Of a stretch of 64,000 nucleotides of DNA, positions 56,439-64,000 are shown piece after piece; position 1 is the first letter of the stretch, and every line of letters begins with the position of its first letter. The DNA is from Galeruca laticollis (lineage: Eukaryota > Arthropoda > Insecta > Coleoptera > Chrysomelidae), in NCBI GenBank assembly GCA_963921935.1, contig OY998175.1:208646655-208710654 (forward strand), in the 5' to 3' direction. The translations under genes were made by a program, and so were the position numbers. The notes beneath the pieces are model-generated. The model was not told where the DNA came from and did no database searches. It saw only the letters and a program-made list of their open reading frames with translations.

Positions 56439-56807
56439 TTATGTATATGTCCTCAAGAAAATTAAATCTGTTATAATTTCTAAGAGCCCATGTAAAATTG
56501 TCGAATTCCTACCAGGGCGAAAGTTGTGGTTGTTGAATCTTAAATGATGTCCAAAAGGAGAATCCTTACTCGGATTCAAATGCTCCGATATCCGAGTTTT
56601 CATAGATCTAAAAGTTCTACCAATATAGGTTGTCTCACAATCACCACACGCAAGCTTATAAATTCCACCTTTTGGAAGCTTATCAATTCTATCCTTAGAA
56701 TTCAGCAAATGTCTACCCACAGCGTCGGACGTTTTGTAAGAGACTTTTACATCTTCTATATAATTGTTAATACGCCTGGTTATTTTGTTCGAAATGTTGT
56801 TATTCAA
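56439..56807 (-). pseudogene. Penelope-like GIY-YIG endonuclease domain
   Basis: The 122-codon frame includes SDAVGRHLLNSKDRIDKLPK, GGIYKLACGDCETTYIGRTF and RSMKTRISEHLNPSKDSPFG. This is the GIY-YIG nuclease fold (G-I-Y ... Y-I-G ... R ... E-H) with the C-x-x-C pair seen in Penelope-like elements. The reverse transcriptase is missing. The remaining C-terminus reads NNHNFRPGRNSTILHGLLEI. It differs clearly from the endonuclease of the 22.9-25.6 kb pair, so it belongs to a different PLE lineage. Confidence 0.88.
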
Positions 56808-58777
56808 AACAGAATGGTAATGAACCTGTCAACCGAATCCACCATGGAAAAGCCTCTTCTTCCCCTGGTTTTGTCGGAGTATGAGTCTTGCTCCCATTCT
56901 TAATAGATTCCTCTTCGATTCTCTCAACTTGAACTTATGAGTCAGGTTCCCATTAGACTGTTTCTATTACAATTGTTGGTTGGGATTGTTGTTGGTTTCC
57001 TTCATTAGATTTTATATAAACTGATACGCCCCCTTTGCCACCCCCTCTTGGTCATATTAATTAAATCCGGTTGAAGGGTGGGTTCTCATTAGACCATCAC
57101 CTTGATTTGAGTCTTATATTGAGGTTGACAAGTTGTTAGGTTCAATAACTTCTTCCTGTTGTGTTCTTTGAGTTTGGTATTGATTGACCCTTATATATTG
57201 ATATAACTTCACCATCATTCTTTTCTTTCATTGGATTCGGTCATGTTAGTATTTCATCACACAACTTAATAATCTCTTGACGTTATTTTTCATAGACAAA
57301 ATACTAAATCCGTCAGTGTCATTGACAAATTGAGTTTACGGACTTCCGTTCTATTGTTTCTTCTAGTTAATTACTCTTCATTTCTGTGGGTTTGAGCTGT
57401 TAAGATTAAACTTACTAATTTGTTGATTATCTCATTCTTTTATTGAGTTCGGTTCTCATTAGACCAGTCTTAATAATTAACAAGTTGGGATTTCCTCCTT
57501 AATCATCAACACTTCAGGGGTCTTGCTAGGCTTCTTTATCACGTTTGTTTGAATTGGATTCTTAAAAGTTGGTTCTCATTAGACTGTCCTCTCGACTTGA
57601 TTCGTGGTTTGTGTTTGGTAAGTCTTTCCTGTCTTCATTGGATAACTTTTTCTTGCTTGAATTCATAGACAAATAGTTTTGGTCGTTCAATTTTCATCAA
57701 TAAATTGTATTTTATAGATTTCTTTTGCGATCTATTGTTTCGAAGCGTTCTGCTTTTGTTGGCAGATCTTTTGAGGTTTATTTGTTTATTGGCATAAAGT
57801 CTGTTTAATTCAATGAATATCTCAGCTCTTTATTATTATTGGTTCGCGTTGAACTGCTTTAATTATGGAATTGATTTGGGGTTCTCTTTGTTTCTTATAT
57901 GTGCCTCATGATAAATAAGAAAGCGGAATGTGGTTACTCTTTATCACGGTTACTTGACTCAGGTTAGGAATTAGTTCTCATTAGACTGTCCTCTCGACTT
58001 GATTCTTGTTGCGTGGTTTGTGAGACTTTCATGTCTTTATTGCATAACTTTTTCACGTTTGAATTCGTAGACAGATAATTTTGATCGTTCAATTTTCATC
58101 AACAAATTAAATTAATAGATATCTTTTGCGATCGGTTATGTCGATGCATTTCGCGTCTGTTGACAGATCTTTTGAGGTTTATTTGTATATTAGCTTAAAA
58201 TATGCTTAATTCACTAATTCGATAAATCTCTCAGCTCTTTACTGTTATTGGTTCTCATTAGACCGGTGTTAATTATGGAATTGAGTTGGGATTCTCTTTT
58301 TGTCTTATATTTGCCGCATAATAAAAAAAAAGGAATTTTGTTATTCTTTATCACGGTTACTTGACTCAGGTTAAGAGTGGGTTCTCATTAGACTGTCCTC
58401 TTGAACTGTTTCTTGTTTCGGTGGTTTTGGCTATCAAAAATTCTGCTCCTTTTCGTAATCAATAGAATCAATAGTTCCATGTCAACGGGACTTCGCTCCT
58501 TGGCATTCTGTACGCACAAGTTGATTTGTCAGCCGGCCGACTTCACCATATCATGTAGGATTTGTAATTTGTAATCTTTATGTATCCCTTATAGGAATGG
58601 ATTTTAGATAAGCATTTTTAATTAATTAGTTGTATTTTGATATGTTCAATTGGTTTTCGTTGTATGGACAATTTTGTGGATTCATCCTAGTATTACCTGA
58701 CGAGTAAGTAACCCCACTTCTTTACTCCAATATTTCTTTTTGAATAAATTTATCGGTTCGCTTGCTTGTAGGTATGC

Positions 58778-58816
58778 ACTGATGATGACTTGAATATCGA
58801 AAGCGCTTTGCTACGA
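58778..58816 (+). ncRNA. Candidate hammerhead ribozyme motif, right arm
   Basis: The plus strand reads CACTGATGATGACTTGAATA then TCGAAAGCGCTTTGC. CTGATGA and GAAA are conserved, but the helix between them is weaker than in the left-arm copy, so this one is probably inactive. It is the mirror partner of 54126..54164. Confidence 0.45.
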
Positions 58817-58869
58817 TTTTAAAATTTACACGAAATACAACAAAAGTTTTATTCAACTCAAATACATTA

Positions 58870-59642
58870 TTAGCTTAAAAACAACATTTATTATCTAGTT
58901 GGTATAATATTAACTTTTTCATGTCGCTATGATTATAGGAATTATGGGGACTGTAGATAAAATGAACTCTACTGAATAAAAATACAGGATACTGAAGATT
59001 TGGGTTCTGCAGTAGTTATTAATGTTTCGGATACAAAAACCAAAATCCCCAGAAAATTCACGATTATCGGAAAGTTCTATTACTTATTCAAAAAATGGGT
59101 TTCTTTAAAATCTCCAGACATTGTGGTAACCAATTTTTTATCAACTTTCAAAAAGAACGCTACACAACAAGTTATAAGCAAAAATAAACTTGTGAATAAG
59201 TGTAGACAATTGGCACACTTTTTAATTTGGTCTGACTCACAATTATACACAGGGTATTGTTTCCACAGGACCTCAGCAACAATACTTGTGGATTCTGCGG
59301 CAAACATAGAAACCTTAAACGGCATGGGCGATGGAAATCCACAGTAGTTGCAGAAAGATACATAGATAACTCCTACGCCACCTAAATATCCCGACAAGCA
59401 TATTGTCGCAAATTTATGAAAACCATGAACTATCAGTCGGCAAAACCAATTTTAAACAATACAATTTGCCTAATTCACATCTGGGACCTTCTTGTTCCAA
59501 CCAGCAGCAACAAAACATATATGTCTCATTGCGCACCAAAAATATAAGCGATTCACCTAAACCAGTCACATTCCAAAATTGTACAGTTACAGGCGTAACT
59601 ATAAGTAATTATTTATATAACACTAACCAGAATAAAGTAAAT
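58870..59642 (+). pseudogene. Crypton-type tyrosine recombinase, catalytic part
   Basis: Sequence resumes with LIIGIMGTVDKMNST, a stop, then EDLGSAVVINVSDTKTKIPR and KFTIIGKFYYLFKKWVSLKS. The catalytic region shows SLYTGYCFHRTSATILVDSA (H-x-x-R type box II arginine in H-R-T-S-A-T), then after a frameshift HGRWKSTVVAERYIDNSYA, which supplies the box histidine and the nucleophilic tyrosine. A C-terminal piece containing VTFQNCTVTGVTISNYL ends at 59642. The first box arginine region is poorly preserved (MGTVDKM instead of a G-x-x-R). It joins logically to 53704..54060 across the Penelope-like insertion. Confidence 0.8.
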
Positions 59643-59645
59643 TAA

Positions 59646-60550
59646 AAACTGATATAACCAGATGTTTTCAAATTCTATTTATTAATAGAATATTTGGTCG
59701 TTTCTTTTTCCAATATATGATGTTTGTGTTTTATTTGATAATAATCGTAGAAAAAGTATAGTCTAAAACACGGTAAAATTTGAAGTTCTACGCTCCTAGA
59801 ACCGTTTCTCTCGCCTATCTTTCTATTCGTGTAGTATTTCACCCTTGATATAGAATATACTATTCTCGTGCAAAAAATTATGATCTTGACCATAATGGGT
59901 AGTTTTAATGCTTTAATATGTATTTTCCAGTTTTGTTCACATAAGAATATTTTTATTTTATTTTCAGAAAAATTAATGCAAACTCAACATTTTTTGGCCA
60001 GAGGGGGAGATACCTACCTAAGAAAGTCATTAGCATGTGGGGAAAAATATTGTTGGGCTGCCAAAAAAAATCACATCTCATTACTTTTTGTGCTAGAAAA
60101 TGGAACAGTGTGAAATTAAACTCGATAGAGGCCTCTCAAAAAACAGCTCTGACATACATTTTCGATGTGTTGAATGTCTAGTTCCTTATTCATTTTGATA
60201 TTGGCTTGGCTTTGTGACTTAGTCAATTTAATACCAATTTTTCTCTTCGTGCCTTTGATGTATTCAAAAATTACATTTCAGCAGTAGAATCAGTTTTAAA
60301 ATCTGATTTCTAGATCAGAGAAATATTATAGACATAATTACTTGGTAGCACATATCCAAAGTATATGTCAAAGATCGATTTATGTTGTGCCAGAATCTCC
60401 TTTGAGTGCAATGAGTGTACTTTAGCCTCATCTCAATCTTATTAAACATGCTCAGAACCTGCTTCAACAAGCTCTCCGGCGGTATCAATTAATTCCTAAA
60501 GAGCTTAGGAAAATATGATAAATTATGAAGGCCATAGATACAAGGTTATT
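59646..60550. other. AT-rich intronic sequence, no recognised feature
   Basis: Short frames at 59675..59893 and 59868..60113 show no domain I can name. Confidence 0.4.
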
Positions 60551-60556
60551 GACATA

Positions 60557-60942
60557 CAGGGTGTCCAGAAACTCTCCTGCCAAACGCAAACTACAGATAC
60601 TAAACGTGATTTGATGTCCATTTAACACAATTTACCACCATCCAAAAGTTCCTCCTAAGTGAGCTAGCGCCCTTTAAAGATGGCGCAGTTAAGTCAGTTT
60701 TTTGAGCATTGTAGTACACAATTCAGCACTGGAGGCTTATACAATTTACCAAGTTTCAAGTTTGCATGTAGCGGACTTTTTGATGTATGTTAAAAATACT
60801 GACTCAATAGCGTCGTCTTCCAAGGGCGCTAACTTACATAGGAGGAGCTGTTGGATAGAGATAAATTAGGCTAGATGTTAGATGCTAAATCACATCTAGT
60901 ATGTGTAGTTTTTGTTTGGCAGGATAGTTTCTGGGCACCCTG
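60557..60942. mobile_element. mariner-type MITE, 386 bp
   Basis: Starts CAGGGTGTCCAGAAACTCTC and ends with the mirrored TTTCTGGGCACCCTG; TA flanks both ends (60555..60556 and 60943..60944). The terminal repeats extend about 40 bp with mismatches (GCCAAACGCAAACTACA against TGTAGTTTTTGTTTGGC). Inner blocks (TAGCGCCCTTTAAAGATGGC and its counterpart near 60820) also form inverted pairs. Non-coding. Confidence 0.9.
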
Positions 60943-61029
60943 TAGAGCCTCGACGTGTTTGGAAAACGTCAAATATAATAATTAATATATTTTGTTGAAG
61001 AAAACTTAATAGATGATACCAATACTCAC

Positions 61030-61303
61030 TTGCCCATGTTTATCCATTTCATTATTGGTTAGTTTGAGTTTTTCGAAGGACACGACTTGCTTCCTGAGCT
61101 GTTCCCCCGTGAATGGCGAGTCTGGATGTGCGCATATTCTGCAAGGAGCCGGTGGATCAGCTTTTCCTGCTACTAACCACGAAGATCTATGGTAAGCGTA
61201 TCGGTATCTCTTATTATCTACAGGAACTATGTCTAAAAGTACCGCGTACTTTTGATCTGATCGGATTCCGGTGAAAGAAACTCGAACAGTGGGAAACATG
61301 CGC
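61030..61303 (-). CDS. T-box transcription factor, exon with first half of T domain
   Basis: The 274-bp minus-strand exon starts after a TTTTCAG acceptor with a split codon (phase 1) and ends at GTGAGT. It encodes RMFPTVRVSFTGIRSDQKYA, VLLDIVPVDNKRYRYAYHRS, SWLVAGKADPPAPCRICAHP and DSPFTGEQLRKQVVSFEKLK with LTNNEMDKHGQ. This is the T-box domain from the M-F-P strand to the exon junction, very close to Tbx20/midline/H15. The pair RIC at about residue 57 differs from the R-L-Y that I expect at this position. The upstream exon with the start of the T domain is not in the window. Regulation by FGF/Wnt-type signalling or a role in heart and ventral patterning is known for the family and not shown here. 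Confidence 0.95.
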
Positions 61304-61540
61304 CTGAAAAGGAGATATTGGTAATTAAAAATGGATAGATTAGTCTAACTATTGTATTGTTATTGAGAATTTATTGTCCCTTATTATTAAAAATATATAT
61401 TAAAAATAGTATTCTTTCATTTTCATTTCTTTACGAAATAAAAAAATAATTCCATCTTAATAAAATTTGAACAAACACCCAATGAATTCTTAAGACACCA
61501 CTAGATATATCGGCTTTCTAATAATATTTATTCAAATCTG
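61304..61540 (-). other. Upstream T-box intron, AT-rich
   Basis: Intronic on the minus strand. No feature is recognised before the transposase remnant at 61545. Confidence 0.5.
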
Positions 61541-61544
61541 TTGA

Positions 61545-62600
61545 AACAAAGGTGCAAACTACTTTGAACTGCTGGTTTCTACAATGGAGGAATACCTGTT
61601 GTTCTACAAACCCGCTTGTGTTTACAGCATGGACGAGACGGGGCCCCAGCTAAACAACCGCCCAGGCGAAGTCATTGCCAAAAAAGGCTCTAAAGTTGTG
61701 TCTACTTTGACGGCTGCGGAACAGGGCGAGACAATAACAGTTATAAGCTGTTGCAACGTGGAAGGCATTTTCTTGCCGCCTGCTTTCATTCTCAAAGGTA
61801 AAAATAAGAAACCATAATTCGAGGATGGAATGCCACCCGGATCTATTGTGTACATGAATCAGAAGTCAGCCTACATCAACACAGAGATTTTTCTCGAACG
61901 GCTCAAGTTTCATTTCGTCCCAAGAAAAACTGCGGGAAAACTGCTCCTAATTCACGATGGCAACGGATCTCACTGCAGCTCAGTGGAAGCTCTAACATAC
62001 GCCGATGATAATGACATAATCCTGCTTTGCCTTCCCCCACATACTACCCACTATCTCCAACCTCTTGATAGATCCTTTTTTAAGTCGTTGAAGGCAGCAT
62101 TTTATCAAGCGTGCGATACTTGGGTTAAATCCAATGCTGATGGAAAAATCGGAAGGCTACAGTTCGGACGACTCCTAGGTATTGCTTGGGGAAAAGCTGC
62201 AAGTGTTTAAAATACAACATCAGGTTTTAAGGCGGCTGGAATTTATCCGTTTAATCCGAAAAGTTTCCCGGACTACGCCTATAGAGGTACCGATGTGGGA
62301 ATACAAGAAACGTCTGCGAAAATGCTGTGCCAAGAGGAGGAAAGAATTACCAAACCCCAACCCTCAACTTCACGTGCTGCCGATTTAGCTGATGTGCCTA
62401 TAGTTCAAACCCAAACATCTACTCCTTCAAAAATTACGCATATAGACAAATTCCTGCTGCTAAGTATACGAAGACAACTAAATATGAAGATTGGACTCAA
62501 TGCATTCATTACCGGCAGTGGGTGCATAAGGGATGCACCAAGTATCAAAATACGTGCGAGATCTGTGTTAAAGTGCTTATTAAGAGGCGTATAGTGTAGT
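61545..62600 (+). pseudogene. pogo/Jerky-like DDE transposase, nearly continuous
   Basis: The frame from 61584 reads MEEYLLFYKPACVYSMDETG (first aspartate), PQLNNRPGEVIAKKGSKVVS and EGIFLPPAFILKGKNKKP. After one stop it continues MNQKSAYINTEIFLERLKFH, GKLLLIHDGNGSHCSSVEAL (second acidic motif, H-D-G-N), and TTHYLQPLDRSFFKSLKAAF (third aspartate). A later stop precedes TTSGFKAAGIYPFNPKSFPD. The C-terminus ends in a cysteine-histidine cluster in another frame (WTQCIHYRQWVHKGC; CEICVK). It is a third DDE_1 lineage in the window. Its HTH domain is absent. Sequences like GGCATCTCTCCCGGACTCAC near 62816 may mark its right end. Confidence 0.85.
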
Positions 62601-62839
62601 GGCATGTCTACCTTAACCTGACGGCGTCTCTCCCGCAGGGTTAGGTAGAGATGCCGATTTGCAGAGTTTTGAAAAATATTTTTTTTTAATATTTGTTACA
62701 TATTTATTGCGGAATAAAACTTATGTCCCTGTTTTGAAAAATAAAAGTTGAATCTACTGACATATTTTTTGATGATGATATTTGGAAGCATCAATCAAAG
62801 TCGATATGAAAAATTGGCATCTCTCCCGGACTCACCCTA

Positions 62840-64000
62840 CTATGAAGTTTAGTATTTAATTGTTAGTCAGTTGTAGTTTTAGATATGTAAATATTTACGA
62901 ATTGATATTAGTTTAGTATTGATATAAATATGATATCGACTTATCCCTAAATTTATCATGAATTAATTAATTCATTCATCAGAGTCTTAATAAATTGCAG
63001 AGTTTGGAAAGTGTTCTCAATAAACGCATTAAAATAATGAATATATTTTCAACTTCACCAAACCTCTTGACAGTTAATTCGACATACAAAGAGCAGTTCG
63101 TAGAAATGAAAAAAAATATACTCCAGCCATTGATATAATTGCAGATCACCCTCTATAGGTAAAGGGTGAATTCCGAAGGGAGCGCTCATCACGCTTCCTC
63201 TACGAAATTTAATACTAGGTAATTTCAATAATTGGACTGCTCTAAATTGAAAAAAGTTGATAGAGCGGAAATATATGTTTACTCTCAATCATCAGAAATA
63301 TTTTTTCATTGTGTGTTAGTGAGTTCGCTATCTCAGAATTAAAATTCTAATAATTTTATGAGAAAAAATTTCAATAATCAGGGAAGTTGCTGTAGTGTTC
63401 TTGAAACATTCTCTCAATCTTTAAAAATCAGGTCTAAAGGTGTAAAAATCCAAATTTGAGCTATTTAAAATAACAAATATATGGAGGTGTCTTCATTTTA
63501 AATGCGACACACTGTATATGCATATAGTGAAATTTAAGGAAGCTTGGAAACCTGAACGTCACAAAAAACAATAGGGAAAAATGTATAATTAAAACATAAA
63601 TATCTAAGGTGAAAACCACGTTGATACGTGGCTTCCGTGGCAAAGACAAGGGTGGGCCATAGAACATAAATAAAACCCATGACAGGTTTATCCAATAAAT
63701 TTTTTCAAAGGTATTATTAACTGAATTGGCCTTTATAAAGCTGCCAAATTATTATAGGGTCTCTACTCTTAAAAACAGTCCAGTTTATGGAGAACATTTT
63801 TATTGCAATAAAGTTAATTTAGTCCAAAATTTTGTGACTAATTGATAATATTTAAATTAAGATTAGAATAATCATTTCGGTTTTTCCTTGAGTTTGTACA
63901 CATTTGAATTTTTAGTTTTGCTTATCCAAGTTGAATTTTGACGATAAACATGAAGAGGAAATTATCAAAACCGACGAAGAGTCTGGAAACTATATACATT
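62840..64000. other. AT-rich stretch, no recognised gene
   Basis: Only short frames of unknown type. A GGTGTCTTCATTTTAAATGC then GACACACTGTA block near 63485..63515 looks like one end of a mariner-type MITE, but its partner was not found. The next T-box exon upstream was sought and not seen. Confidence 0.4.

Larger units (their letters stand above)
54075..58865 (-). mobile_element. Penelope-like element with 2 kb inverted flanks
   Basis: The arms 54075..56085 and 56845..58865 are long imperfect reverse complements, traced through landmarks such as AACTTGTGCG and its mirror, and GGACAATCTAGTGGATTC-like sequence on both sides. The 760-bp spacer encodes a GIY-YIG endonuclease on the minus strand (56439..56807). 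The arms are mostly composed of 400-475 bp tandem repeats and end in a hammerhead-like motif. This fits a 5'-truncated Penelope-like element flanked by its 3' region on one side and an inverted copy of it on the other. It splits a Crypton gene. Confidence 0.8.
49813..61029 (-). other. 11.2 kb T-box intron packed with transposable elements
   Basis: The donor GTGAGT lies at 61024..61029 and the TTTTCAG acceptor at 49813..49819, both on the minus strand. The intron holds a foldback element (50085..53170), a Crypton remnant split by a palindromic Penelope-like element (53704..59642) and a mariner-type MITE (60557..60942). Most of its length is therefore transposon. Confidence 0.88.

Overview
This window is from an animal nuclear genome, almost certainly an insect. 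It is AT-rich, has no compact operon-like gene organisation, and carries two spliced exons of a T-box gene that read like the insect H15/midline (vertebrate Tbx20) type. The species cannot be read from the sequence; a beetle would fit the transposon mix, but that is a guess. I see no rRNA, tRNA, CRISPR array, bacterial gene or intact single-copy host ORF. Apart from the two exons, every recognisable coding region belongs to a transposable element, and nearly all are broken.

Host gene: the two T-box exons lie on the minus strand at 61030..61303 and 49651..49812, each with consensus splice sites and phases that join in frame. The 11.2 kb intron between them contains a large foldback element, a MITE dimer, a Crypton tyrosine recombinase split by a palindromic Penelope-like element (PLE), and a mariner-type MITE. 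The remaining exons of the gene lie outside the window or are not recognisable.

Layout from left to right: 1..520 Ty3/gypsy scrap and a tandem repeat; 815..7280 a piggyBac element with TTAA duplications, holding a Helentron fragment and a decayed transposase; 8.6-9.9 kb a pogo/Jerky-like transposase remnant; 12.0-12.2 kb a pogo-type HTH domain; 13.3-18.0 kb a non-LTR retrotransposon split by a CACTA-like DNA transposon; 18.1-19.7 kb an internally deleted R1/I-like LINE; 22.9-25.6 kb a palindromic PLE pair; 27.2-30.7 kb another LINE split by a nearly intact Tigger element; 33.2-33.9 kb a second pogo-like remnant; 33.9-43.1 kb a three-level nest (Jockey-like LINE, BEL/Pao retrotransposon, 2.85 kb foldback element); 43.1-48.2 kb a Ty1/copia element whose 5' LTR was itself hit by a small LTR element; 49.6-61.3 kb the T-box region; 61.5-62.6 kb another pogo-like transposase; the remainder AT-rich with nothing recognised.

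The most informative features are nested insertions whose target duplications and interrupted reading frames give a relative order of events, and the repeated occurrence of very long inverted repeats: two PLE palindromes, one foldback with an 8-bp target duplication, and one foldback with internal tandem repeats. The foldback at 35008..37852 is the best candidate for an undescribed element family, because the sister LTR of its host retrotransposon preserves the empty target site.
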